Positions 54,393 through 62,316 of a stretch of 64,000 nucleotides of DNA are shown one piece after another. The stretch covers positions 62,001 through 126,000 of the forward strand of contig NZ_NCSM01000031.1 in the NCBI RefSeq assembly GCF_002224125.1, read 5' to 3'. The position numbers were made by a program, and so were the translations under genes. How positions within the stretch are numbered: position 1 is the first letter of the stretch; each line of letters begins with the position of its first letter. The stretch is from Streptomyces sp. NBS 14/10 (GTDB lineage Bacteria > Actinomycetota > Actinomycetes > Streptomycetales > Streptomycetaceae). Below the pieces are notes generated by a model. The model was not told where the DNA came from, ran no database searches, and saw only the letters and a list, made by a program, of their open reading frames with translations.

Positions 54393-56447
54393 TCAGGGGG
54401 CCGCCAGGGGCACCGGGGGCACCGCGGGCAGCTCAACGTCGGTGGTGAGACCGTCCGACCAGGTCAGCCTGGCCCGGTGGCCACCGTCGGGACCCGGGTG
54501 GACGGAGACGGCGGGATCGGGCCCGCCCTGGTCGCTCTGACTGCCGCCCTCGAGGGCCACCACGGCCGCGAGCACATCGCCGTACGGCACACCGTCCGTG
54601 GCCAGCCACGGCGTCGCGGTCCGGGCACCGAGGGGGCTGTCGTCCTTCCCGGTGGCGACTCCGCCGCGGTGCAGCCCCCGCAGGCCGCGCAGCGACGAAC
54701 GCAGGGACGCGGTGCCCGCCTCCGCGTACGGCCCCGAACCCGGTCGGCCGGCGCCCGCGCGACCGGTGCCCGCCCACGTCTCGGGCGGGGTGTCGGCCGC
54801 GACCGGCCAACCGCCCATCCGCACAGAACCCCCGCCCCGGCCCGCCGCCGATGCCGCGGCGTCCACCCTGACGAGCCGCACCTCAACCCCCGCGCGCAGC
54901 ACCGAGGCGACGGTGACCACGGGCCCCGGCGTCGTCGGCCCGGTCCGGCCGGAGCCGTGGTCGGGCGAGTCGTCGGCGCCGCTGTCGACCCAGCGCACCG
55001 GCCCCCGGGAGGCGGCGGCGAGCACACCGCCGGGAAGCTCGCGGGCGAACAGCGTCTCGAACCCGGTGCGGTGGCTGGCCCGGCCGTCCTCGTCGAGCAG
55101 TACGACCGCGTTGTCGACCGGGTCGGCCGCCGACGCGGCGGTCAGCGGGGGCACGGTGGCGGTGGAGTAGCCGAGCCGTGCGTACAGCGGCGAGTCCGCG
55201 CTGGTGTCGCCGGGGAGCGCGTGGTCGGTGCCGTGGTTGAGCACCACCGCGATGCCGTCGCGGCGCCGCGCGGAGACCAGCCAGCCGGGCGCCTCGACGA
55301 CCCGTACGACGTCCCCGGTCTCCACCGGCAGCGGGAGTTCCGGTTCCGTCCATACGGGGTGGTCCTCGGGCAGCATCAGGCCGAGCATGCCCTTGGCCGC
55401 CCAGTACGGCGATGCGGGCCCGGAGTAGGACTGCCGCATCGCGGGCCAGGCGGCGTGCCAGCCGAGGTTGAGCAGTCCGTCCCCGTCGGGGGCTCCGCGT
55501 TCGGCGAAGTGCCGGACGATGCCACTGGCCGCGCGGCGTACGAGTCCCGGCGGTTGCCCGCCCGCTCCGGTGATCGCGCCGACCCAGAAGGGCGCGGCGG
55601 CGGCGAAGCGGTAGGTGAGGCTGCGTCCTTGCAGCAGCGGCGAGCCGTCCGCGCCGACCAGGCACACCGCGTCGTCGAGGTAGCGCGTAAGGTCCGCGGC
55701 CCAGGTCTCCCGGAGGGCCGGCGGGCACAGCGTGCCGGTGACGTCGAACAGATGGGTCCACAGCAGCGGATACAGGTGCAGCGCCCAGCCCGTGTAGTGG
55801 TCGAAGGCCCGCTCCTGCCCGTCGCTGAGCCAGCCGCCCGCCCGGCGCAGCGAGGCGTGGACGGCCAGGTCCTCCTCGATATCGGCGGCCGACCACGGTC
55901 CGCCGGCCTCCCGCAGGAACGACTCGACGACGATCCTGAACCACACCCAGTTGATGGGCGGATAGGACTGTCCGACGACGGTCCCCAGCCAGTCGATGAC
56001 CCGCTCGCGCACCCCGTCGTCGAGCCGGTCCCACAGCCAGGGCTTGGTCAGCTGCAGCACCAGGGCGATGGAGGCGGCCTCGACCTTGGCCTGGCCGAGC
56101 TGGTCGGGGCGGGGCCACGCCTCGGGCGAATGCGGATCGGTGCCCGCCGTCAGACCGCGCGCGTACCGCTCCAGCAGACCGCCGAGCAGCCCGCCGGGTT
56201 CCGCGCCGGGTTCCGCGCCCCGCTCCCCCGCGACGCGGAACCCGACGAGCAGGAAAGTGCGGGCGAAGCCCTCAAGGCCGTCGGAGACCGCGCCGTTCGC
56301 GCTCGCCGGGCCGGGCAGGTCGATCCGGGCTCCCGCCGGGGAGGCGTACGGCTGGGCGGCGGCGAGCATCCGGTCGGCGAGCGCGGTCCAGTGCGCCCTG
56401 GTCCAGCCGGTGTACGGGGCGAGGTCCCGGTCCTCGTCAGGCGACAC
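54393..56447 (-). CDS. DUF2264 protein (glycoside-hydrolase family 154-like)
   Basis: The 684-residue protein's first 400 residues match the DUF2264 alpha-toroid: GWTRAHWTALADRMLAAAQPYAS, GLEGFARTFLLVGFRVAGE, NWVWFRIVVESFLREAGGPWS, and YTGWALHLYPLLWTHL. The remainder is a beta-rich region. DUF2264 members are found in polysaccharide-degrading clusters, and some are assigned to GH154 acting on glucuronides. No signal peptide is visible, so it probably acts inside on imported oligosaccharides. GTG 56447 has GGAGG five bases upstream. It is divergent from the heparinase gene with a shared operator region between. Confidence 0.85.
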   Translation of the reverse strand: MSPDEDRDLAPYTGWTRAHWTALADRMLAAAQPYASPAGARIDLPGPASANGAVSDGLEGFARTFLLVGFRVAGERGAEPGAEPGGLLGGLLERYARGLTAGTDPHSPEAWPRPDQLGQAKVEAASIALVLQLTKPWLWDRLDDGVRERVIDWLGTVVGQSYPPINWVWFRIVVESFLREAGGPWSAADIEEDLAVHASLRRAGGWLSDGQERAFDHYTGWALHLYPLLWTHLFDVTGTLCPPALRETWAADLTRYLDDAVCLVGADGSPLLQGRSLTYRFAAAAPFWVGAITGAGGQPPGLVRRAASGIVRHFAERGAPDGDGLLNLGWHAAWPAMRQSYSGPASPYWAAKGMLGLMLPEDHPVWTEPELPLPVETGDVVRVVEAPGWLVSARRRDGIAVVLNHGTDHALPGDTSADSPLYARLGYSTATVPPLTAASAADPVDNAVVLLDEDGRASHRTGFETLFARELPGGVLAAASRGPVRWVDSGADDSPDHGSGRTGPTTPGPVVTVASVLRAGVEVRLVRVDAAASAAGRGGGSVRMGGWPVAADTPPETWAGTGRAGAGRPGSGPYAEAGTASLRSSLRGLRGLHRGGVATGKDDSPLGARTATPWLATDGVPYGDVLAAVVALEGGSQSDQGGPDPAVSVHPGPDGGHRARLTWSDGLTTDVELPAVPPVPLAAP

Positions 56448-56524
56448 TGCTTCCTCCGGAAGGCGGTGGTGGGTGATGGATGGATGGCGTTGCCACCTCA
56501 CCCCGTGGCATAGTCCCGAGTCAA

Positions 56525-56543
56525 CGATTTCGAACAGAATCGA
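56525..56543. promoter_or_regulatory. Operator shared with the regulator's own promoter region
   Basis: TCGAACAGAATCGA (56530-56543) differs by one base from TCGAACACAATCGA at 53139-53152. It lies within a CGATT-N8-AATCG dyad (56525-56542), two bases before the AGGAG of the heparinase gene and between two divergent genes. Confidence 0.6.
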
Positions 56544-56555
56544 TCAGGAGAGATA

Positions 56556-58529
56556 ATGGGCCTGGTAGAGCCGGAGCCGGAGTCCCCCGCGTACCGCTCC
56601 CTACGGAGCCGACTGGCCCCGGCCCTGCACCCCGATTCGCTGGTCGAACTCCTCCGCGATGCCCCCACCCGACTCCCCGTCCCCACGGTCACCGCGCGCT
56701 CGGTGTGGGAGGCGGTGGACGCCGGCACGCGCGAGGGGCTGCTGGAGGAGGCCGCGGCCGAACTTCGCCGGAACGCACCGGTGTTGACCGCATCCGACTG
56801 GGCGCGGACGTTCCGCGACGGGGTGCGGACCGCGTACGAGGACAACGCCCGGCGGCTGCGCGAGCGGACCACCCTCTTCGTACTCGCCGCCACACTCACC
56901 GGCGAGGTGGCCCCGGCCGACGCCCCGCCCGGTGCCGCCCCGTACCTCGACGCCGCGGCCGACGCCCTTATGGCCCTGGCCGAGACCAGCACCTGGTGCT
57001 GGGCGCCCCACGACCGCTACGCCAAGGCCCGCGACGAAGTGCTGCCGGACCCGGACGAGCCGTTCCTCGACCTGGGGGCCGCCGAGGTGGCGTCCCTGCT
57101 GGCCTGGGCCGACCACGTACTCGGCCCGCATCTGGACACCCGCGTCCCCGGGCTGCGCAGGTGGCTGCGGCGCGAGGTGGACCTGCGGGTGCTGACGCCG
57201 TTCGAGCGCACCCGGGACTGGCACTGGATCGGGCTCGACGGGGACGCCCACAACTGGAACCCCTGGATCCATGGGGCGGTTCTCGCCGCGGCCCTCCTGC
57301 TGACCGACGACGAGGAACGGCGGGCCCGCCTCGTACGGCTCGTCGTCGAGGGCCTGGACCACTACCTCGCCGTGCTCCCCGACGACGGCGGGATCGACGA
57401 AGGCGTCGCGTACTGGTGGCAGGGCGCCGGCCGGCTCCTGGAAGCCCTCGACCTGCTCGCCGACGCCGGCGGCCCCGCGCTCGACGCCCGCGACCTGCCC
57501 GTATTCGGTCCGCTCAGCAAGTTCCCGCACCGTATGCACCTCGCCGACGACTGGTACGTCAACGCCGGCGACGCCCCCGCCCGGCTGTGGCCCGACCAGC
57601 CCTGGCACCTGCTCTTCCAGTGGGGCGAGCGACTGTCCGACCCCGACGTCCGCGCCCACGCCCTGGCCTGCGCACGCGGAGGACCGACCGTACGCCCCCG
57701 GGCGGGCCTCGGCCGAGCACTCGCCGGACTCTGCGCCCCACGCTGGCGCCATGCCCTGACCACAACCGATGTGGCTGACGGCGATGCCCCCTGGGCGGCA
57801 AGGGAGACCTGGCTGCCCAGGGTCCAGGTCCTCGTCGCCCGGGACACGCCGGGTACGGCCGCGGGCCTGACCCTGGCGGCGAAGGCAGGCCACAACGGCG
57901 AGCGGCACAATCACCTCGACGTCGGCTCGTACTGGGTCGCCCTGAACGGCCGCCCCCTGGTCGTCGACATCGGCCAACCCACCTACACCGCCGCCAGCTT
58001 CGGCCCCGACCGCTACCAGGCATGGCCCCTCCAGAGCGCCTGGCACAACGTCCCCGACCCCGACGCCGCACAGCAGCCGGGCCCCACCCACCGCGCGGAC
58101 GACGTACGCGTCGACCTCACCCCAGCCGCAGCCACCCTGCACGCCGACCTCGCCGCTGCGTACCCGACGGGCCTGCTGCGCACTTGGCGCCGCTCCTTGC
58201 GACTGATACGCGCCACGGCGGACACCCCGGCCCACGTCCTGATCGAGGACCACTGGCCGCCAGATCTCGCCACCCCAGTACTGCTACGGCACATCCTGGC
58301 GGGAGCCGTCGAACTGGCCGAGGGGCAGGCACAGGTCACCGCCGACGGACACTCGTTGCTGATCACCTGGGACCCGAAGCGCGCCACCGCCCGGCTCGAA
58401 CACCGCGACCTCGACGACCCGTTGCTGCGCGAGTCGTGGGGAGAGCGGCTGACGAGGCTCACCCTGACTGTCGCGGCTCCTTCTGCTGGGGAGCCGTTCA
58501 CCGTCCGGATGGAGCGGTCACACCGATAA
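56556..58529 (+). CDS. Heparinase II/III-family polysaccharide lyase
   Basis: The 657-residue protein has an alpha-toroid N-part (about 40-390: TFRDGVRTAYEDNARRLRE, DWHWIGLDGDAHNWNPWIHG, GIDEGVAYWWQGAGRLLEA) and a C-terminal beta-sandwich (about 420-657). The family signature is GHNGERHNHLDVGSYWVALN (about 446-465) and DIGQPTYTAASFGPDRYQAW. The His/Tyr groups around these segments are those used for beta-elimination of uronate polymers. It has no signal peptide, so it may cleave imported oligosaccharides. ATG 56556 has AGGAG upstream. The neighbours (DUF2264, DUF624, ABC transporter) support a uronide pathway. Confidence 0.88.
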   Translation: MGLVEPEPESPAYRSLRSRLAPALHPDSLVELLRDAPTRLPVPTVTARSVWEAVDAGTREGLLEEAAAELRRNAPVLTASDWARTFRDGVRTAYEDNARRLRERTTLFVLAATLTGEVAPADAPPGAAPYLDAAADALMALAETSTWCWAPHDRYAKARDEVLPDPDEPFLDLGAAEVASLLAWADHVLGPHLDTRVPGLRRWLRREVDLRVLTPFERTRDWHWIGLDGDAHNWNPWIHGAVLAAALLLTDDEERRARLVRLVVEGLDHYLAVLPDDGGIDEGVAYWWQGAGRLLEALDLLADAGGPALDARDLPVFGPLSKFPHRMHLADDWYVNAGDAPARLWPDQPWHLLFQWGERLSDPDVRAHALACARGGPTVRPRAGLGRALAGLCAPRWRHALTTTDVADGDAPWAARETWLPRVQVLVARDTPGTAAGLTLAAKAGHNGERHNHLDVGSYWVALNGRPLVVDIGQPTYTAASFGPDRYQAWPLQSAWHNVPDPDAAQQPGPTHRADDVRVDLTPAAATLHADLAAAYPTGLLRTWRRSLRLIRATADTPAHVLIEDHWPPDLATPVLLRHILAGAVELAEGQAQVTADGHSLLITWDPKRATARLEHRDLDDPLLRESWGERLTRLTLTVAAPSAGEPFTVRMERSHR

Positions 58530-58534
58530 GGCCG

Positions 58535-59068
58535 TCAGTGCGATGGCGTCAGCAGAGCGTTCACCCGGACCGCTATGTCGTGATCCTCAAGACGTACGGA
58601 CTGGGCGCCGAGATCGTACGCAATCCGTCGCAGCACCTTCAGCCACTCGGCGACGAACGAGCGGATCTCGACCGTCAATTGACTTCTGCCGTTGAGAAGG
58701 GACTCATAACTTCCGGACACGGCCATCCAGCGGGAATCGATTCTCAGCAATTCTCCGTCCCGACGGATCTGCCATTCAGTGGAGAAGGTGTCCGACCCCC
58801 AGTAGACCCGTGTTTCGGAGAACTCCGCACGCTGAATCTCCTCAAGCAGCGGCACTAGGTCGTCGAGCAGCACCGGAATATCGTAGCGATACTCCAGCAG
58901 CACCGGAATCCGGTTCCAGACCAAGACCGCGTGCTCGGTCTCCAGAGGATAGAGCTGACCCACCGCATCGGCCATGTCATCAGCGGTTTCAACCTTCAGA
59001 ACCTCGGGACATCCAGATTGGATATAAAACCTCACCACCGCCCCTATCGGGTCAACGGGTTCGTTCAC
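58535..59068 (-). CDS. Hypothetical protein, immunity-protein-like
   Basis: The 177-residue soluble, acidic protein is rich in Val, Leu and Glu, with segments YPLETEHAVLVWNRIPVLLEY, DIPVLLDDLVPLLEEIQRAEF and LRRIAYDLGAQSVRLEDHD. There is no signal or membrane segment. Its composition and length resemble immunity proteins of polymorphic-toxin systems, but no toxin gene is adjacent and I cannot name a family. It converges on the heparinase gene, with five bases between stops. Base composition is lower in GC than its neighbours. Confidence 0.6.
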   Translation of the reverse strand: MNEPVDPIGAVVRFYIQSGCPEVLKVETADDMADAVGQLYPLETEHAVLVWNRIPVLLEYRYDIPVLLDDLVPLLEEIQRAEFSETRVYWGSDTFSTEWQIRRDGELLRIDSRWMAVSGSYESLLNGRSQLTVEIRSFVAEWLKVLRRIAYDLGAQSVRLEDHDIAVRVNALLTPSH

Positions 59069-59287
59069 GCGTACTACTGGATCGTGAGGGCACGGTTATC
59101 CCCCTTCCCTACGGGACCACGGCACCCACGGCCCACGAACACCACACTTCGTATCCTCGCCATTTCCCCCGGCTCTAACACCACCCAGGACTCCCGCAGC
59201 GCGAAACAGGAGGGCATACGGCTTCGCCGTGCGGGTATCCGAGGGGCCGCTCATTGCTGTACCGATTCTGCGCTCGAAGGAGGCCCC
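59069..59287. promoter_or_regulatory. Divergent region upstream of the DksA-like operon
   Basis: About 220 bases lie between the divergent hypothetical gene and the 33-codon ORF. A small hairpin, ACGGC-ttc-GCCGT, occurs at 59218-59230, just before the ribosome site. No gene is visible. Confidence 0.4.
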
Positions 59288-59389
59288 ATGCTGATGGCAC
59301 ACCCCGCGGTCCCGCGCAACCTCGTCCAGCAGTACGAAACCCCGCAAGCGCTGAACGCCAGGCTGACGGCGGGAGCGGATGGACAATGA
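59288..59389 (+). CDS. 33-residue ORF coupled to the DksA-like gene
   Basis: The ATG at 59288 follows AAGGAGG at a good distance. The 33 codons (starting MLMAHPAVPRNLVQQYETPQ) end with TGA overlapping the next ATG as ATGA at 59386-59389, so ribosomes ending here can start the DksA-like gene. The residue content is protein-like and unremarkable. It may be a leader ORF for coupling or a small protein in its own right. Confidence 0.55.
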   Translation: MLMAHPAVPRNLVQQYETPQALNARLTAGADGQ

Positions 59390-59763
59390 ACGGCATGCCC
59401 CGGCGCGAAAGCCCACTCGGGCCACACGATCTTGAGGAAGCCGCCGCCAAGCTGTCCGACCAGCGGGACCGCCTCCGCGCGGAGATCGCCACCGCGCGGG
59501 AAACCGAGTCGGCCCTCCGCCGCGACTGTGCCCTGGACGCCGCGGACGTCGGCGCGACCACCCTCGCCATCGAGGAACTGCACACCCGCACCGACGCCGC
59601 CACCACCCTCCTGGAACGGACCCTCGCCGCGCTCACCCGCATCCAGGACGGCACCTTCGGTGCCTGCGCCACCTGTGGCGCCCCCATCGCCCGGGAACGG
59701 GTGATGGCCATGCCGCACGCCGAGCGGTGCGTCGCCTGCACCGAGCGGCAGAGTGGGCCCTGA
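59386..59763 (+). CDS. TraR/DksA-family zinc-finger protein
   Basis: The 125-residue protein has a long N-terminal coiled coil (about 12-75: DQRDRLRAEIATARETESAL, IEELHTRTDAATTLLERTL). The C-terminal DksA/TraR finger is CATCGAPIARERVMAMPHAE then RCVAC, with Cys spacing CX2C-X17-CX2C. DksA-like proteins insert into the RNA polymerase secondary channel; the actinobacterial ones are poorly known and often stress-linked. ATG 59386 overlaps the upstream 33-codon ORF stop, and GGGAG lies about 10 bases before it. Confidence 0.85.
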   Translation: MNGMPRRESPLGPHDLEEAAAKLSDQRDRLRAEIATARETESALRRDCALDAADVGATTLAIEELHTRTDAATTLLERTLAALTRIQDGTFGACATCGAPIARERVMAMPHAERCVACTERQSGP

Positions 59764-59783
59764 GCGAGGCGCTAGATGAGGCG

Positions 59784-60350
59784 CTAGATCCGGCCGAGGT
59801 CGATCTCCACCGGGAACGGGACCGCGACCTTCACCACGCCGGTGAACACGTCCCCGTCCCGATAGGCCCTGGTCGCCGGGTCGAGAACGTAGGTGTACAC
59901 CAGCGGGACGCCGGTCGCGGTCTGCTCAATCCGCCAGTAGAAGCCGATTCCGGCCTTGGCGTACTGATCCACCTTCACGATTCGGTCGGTGGTCTCCGAC
60001 CCGGGGGATACGACCTCGGCGACCAGCAGCACATGCTCGGGGCGGGTGGGCGTGATGTCGATCATCTCCGCGCGGTACACAACCACGTCCGGGCGGCGAT
60101 TGGTGAGCGGCACATCCTGCAGCCGGACGTCGAAGTCCGTGTCAGCGTTCCAGTCAGGCCCCGCGGCGGCCTCCAGGGCGTTCGCCAGGATACGAGCCGG
60201 GCGGTTGTGCCGCTTGGACGCGCTGGGGCTCACGACGACCATCCCGTCCACGATCTCGACGCCCGCACACTGCTCCTCGGACCAGGAGTCGTACTGCTCG
60301 GCCGTGATCTGCTCATGCATCCACGCGGGAGCGACCATATCGGCGGTCAT
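59784..60350 (-). CDS. Uma2 family (DUF820) putative endonuclease
   Basis: The 188-residue Uma2/DUF820 protein has EQYDSWSEEQCAGVEIVDGM, RRPDVVVYRAEM and VAEVVSPGSETTDRIVKVDQ, ending in KYAK-type YAKAGIGFYWRI: the PD-(D/E)XK-like core. GGAGGTGAG precedes ATG 60350. It is the second Uma2 gene in the window, after that at 8837. Its ribosome site lies only nine bases from the end of the TnpB gene on the same strand, so the transposon sits directly upstream and may supply its transcription. Role unknown. Confidence 0.87.
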   Translation of the reverse strand: MTADMVAPAWMHEQITAEQYDSWSEEQCAGVEIVDGMVVVSPSASKRHNRPARILANALEAAAGPDWNADTDFDVRLQDVPLTNRRPDVVVYRAEMIDITPTRPEHVLLVAEVVSPGSETTDRIVKVDQYAKAGIGFYWRIEQTATGVPLVYTYVLDPATRAYRDGDVFTGVVKVAVPFPVEIDLGRI

Positions 60351-60361
60351 GACTCACCTCC

Positions 60362-61640
60362 GTCAGCTACCCTTCGCTCAAGCGAAGGGCTTGCACAGCG
60401 GGCGTCACTGGCGGTGGCGCTGCGCTTGCGTCCAGCTCCACTCCGGGATTGCGGGGTGGGGCGGGGGCCGTTGACTGGGCCCCGCGTCGCCACAACTTTC
60501 GCGCTCTGGCGCGGATGTTGCGGGAGCCGTTTCGGTCTGCGTGATCAACGAATCCGCAGGACCGGCATGCGAACCAGGCTTGACTCACCCGGTTCGCCTT
60601 GTCGATGTGGCCGCATTCGGCGCAGGTGCGGGAGGTGTACGCCGGATCGACGTGCACCACCGGCACTCCGGCCTTGCGGGCCTTGTACTCGATGAAGCTG
60701 CCCAGCTGGGCGAAGGCCCAGGAGTGCACGGTGGCCCGTTGGGGCTTACGGAGCCGTACCCGCTCGCGGATGCCCGTGAGGTCTTCCAAGGCTATCCCGC
60801 GACCGGTGCGTTCTGCCTCGGCCACCACATGCTTCGCGATCTTGTGATTGATGTCCCTCGCCCGCCGTGCCTCCTTGCGACGCCGTTTCTTCAGCCGGCG
60901 CCTGGCCGACGGGGTGTTCTTCCTCTGCAGCTTGGTGCGTAGCGCCCGCTCGCGCGCCCGGGTGCGGTTGAGACAGCGTCCTGCCAGGATTTCGCCGTCC
61001 GAGGTGGTGGCGATGTTGACGATGCCCAGGTCGATGCCCAGGAAGTCTGCTGGGCCGGTGTTCAGCGGCTGTTCGGGCACCTCGCAGGTCGCCATCAGAA
61101 ACCACATACCGTCCCGATACACCAGGTCCGATTCGCCTCGACGGTGCAGGGCCAGGGTGGCGAGCTGCTCCACGGAAGCGGTGAATCTCACATCCTTGAC
61201 CCGACCGGCCAGCGTCCAGATCGAGACCCGACGCTCGGCGATCTGCCAGGACAGCATCCGGTCGTCATACGGCTGGGCCCCCTCGGGACGGAAGGTGATC
61301 GGCTTCCCGGCGGCCTTGCGATAGCACTTCGAGCCCGGCCTGCCGAAGTTCCCGGCCCTCAGGTTCGCCTTCAAGGTGGCGTACGCATCGCATGTCTTCT
61401 TGATGACGTGCTGGGCAGCCTGCGCGCCGAGCCTCCACCGGGCACGGATCTGCGTATAGGTGAGTTTACGCAAGCCGAAGTTCCGGCTGACGCCGCTCTC
61501 GTAGGCGATCGAACTGGCCCAGTTGGCCGCCTCGTTGCAGGCGGTCAGGGTCGCTGCCAGGGCCGACGCCTGCTCGGGCGTCGGCAGGAGCTTCACCAGG
61601 ACCGTCAGCTTCATGACCGCGACTCTACGTGGCCAGGCGT
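60362..61640 (-). mobile_element. Solo TnpB element (IS605/IS1341-like), boundaries approximate
   Basis: The tnpB gene with its 3' hairpin (60370-60389) defines most of the element. The right end should be within a few bases of the hairpin. The left end should lie near 61615-61640, beyond which a coding-like fragment begins. No target-site duplication is expected for this family, and I could not fix the ends. Confidence 0.45.
60367..61614 (-). CDS. tnpB: TnpB-type RNA-guided endonuclease (IS200/IS605 group OrfB)
   Basis: The 415-residue protein has an N-terminal WED/REC-like part (MKLTVLVKLLPTPEQASAL), a basic middle (SARRRLKKRRRKEARRARD) and the RuvC nuclease with D195 in FLGIDLGIVNIA, E277 in IALEDLTGI and D360 in FVDHADRNGSRN. 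The zinc finger uses C331, C334, C350 and C353. All catalytic residues are intact. No tnpA transposase is adjacent, so this is a solo tnpB. The 3' end of the gene forms the hairpin CCCTTCGCTTGAGCGAAGGG at the stop codon, where the right end and the omegaRNA scaffold are expected. ATG 61614 is chosen by comparison with the family start. Confidence 0.92.
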   Translation of the reverse strand: MKLTVLVKLLPTPEQASALAATLTACNEAANWASSIAYESGVSRNFGLRKLTYTQIRARWRLGAQAAQHVIKKTCDAYATLKANLRAGNFGRPGSKCYRKAAGKPITFRPEGAQPYDDRMLSWQIAERRVSIWTLAGRVKDVRFTASVEQLATLALHRRGESDLVYRDGMWFLMATCEVPEQPLNTGPADFLGIDLGIVNIATTSDGEILAGRCLNRTRARERALRTKLQRKNTPSARRRLKKRRRKEARRARDINHKIAKHVVAEAERTGRGIALEDLTGIRERVRLRKPQRATVHSWAFAQLGSFIEYKARKAGVPVVHVDPAYTSRTCAECGHIDKANRVSQAWFACRSCGFVDHADRNGSRNIRARARKLWRRGAQSTAPAPPRNPGVELDASAAPPPVTPAVQALRLSEG

Positions 61641-61780
61641 ACAAGCACTTCAGTTCCGAACGTCAGTTCACCCGCGCGTGCGACCTCATCGCACACGCAT
61701 TCGCCCTCACCGGCTGCGCCGGCTGCGATGCCGCGACGCTCCGCTTCACCATCACGGAATGCGATTCCTCCCGGCCGTGA
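61625..61780 (+). pseudogene. C-terminal fragment of an unrecognised gene beside tnpB
   Basis: Reading rightward from the tnpB left end, a frame gives GQAYKHFSSERQFTRACDL, then IAHAFALTGCAGCDAATLR and FTITECDSSRP before a stop at 61780. It reads like the end of a real protein with a cysteine pair, and has no start or ribosome site of its own. Interruption of a host gene by the element is inferred. I do not recognise the family. Confidence 0.35.
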
Positions 61781-61798
61781 ACGAGTGCAGCCACGTCG

Positions 61799-62224
61799 TC
61801 AAGCGCCAGGGCGGGCCACCGCGTCGCCCTCGGGCTCCGCCGCTCCGGCAGGGGTGTCGCTCAGCCCGAGGCGCAGGTGCTCCACGTGGTAGAGCGCCTG
61901 GTCGAGGAGTTCGGCGACGTGGTTGTCGTACAGGGCGTACACCACGGAGCGCCCCTTGCGGGTGCCGGTCACCAGCCCGAGGTTGCGCAGCAGGCGGAGC
62001 TGGTGGGAGCAGGCTGACTGCTCCATGCCGACCTCGGCGGCCAGTTCGGTGGCCGCGAGGGGGCCCTCGCGCAGCCGGGCGAGGATCAGCAGTCGGGAGG
62101 GGGTGGCCAGGGCCTGCAAGGTCGTGGCCACCTTGGCGGCACCGGCCGCGTCCAGGCGCGCGCGGGGGACGGTGCTGGCGGGGGATGCGGCTCCATGACC
62201 CATGCCGACATCGTACGACCCCAT
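61799..62224 (-). CDS. ArsR/SmtB-family metal sensor (CzrA-like)
   Basis: The 141-residue winged-helix repressor has the recognition region ELAAEVGMEQSACSHQLRLLRNLGLV (split across 60-85) and LVTGTRKGRSVVYALYDNHV. Its alpha-5 helix has the metal pattern D-x-H-x10-H-x2-H (in DNHVAELLDQALYHVEHL), the four ligands of the CzrA/SmtB zinc/cobalt site. The operator at 62225-62252 directly precedes its start, and the divergent P-type ATPase is the likely target. Start is ATG 62224, implying a leaderless message, or ATG 62203. Confidence 0.9.
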   Translation of the reverse strand: MGSYDVGMGHGAASPASTVPRARLDAAGAAKVATTLQALATPSRLLILARLREGPLAATELAAEVGMEQSACSHQLRLLRNLGLVTGTRKGRSVVYALYDNHVAELLDQALYHVEHLRLGLSDTPAGAAEPEGDAVARPGA

Positions 62225-62252
62225 GAATGCATGAATCCTTGTTCATCTATTC
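62225..62252. promoter_or_regulatory. ArsR-type operator between repressor and metal ATPase
   Basis: GAATGCATGAA (62225-62235) and TTCATCTATTC (62242-62252) form an imperfect 11-bp inverted repeat with a six-base centre. This resembles the TGAA/TTCA-centred operators of SmtB/CzrA repressors. It lies between the divergent arsR-type and P-type ATPase genes. Confidence 0.75.
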
Positions 62253-62316
62253 CTGTTACGGTGGTGGCGTCGGATGCGATTCCCCCCCCCCCGCCCGCGT
62301 AAGGACCCCTGCCGCG

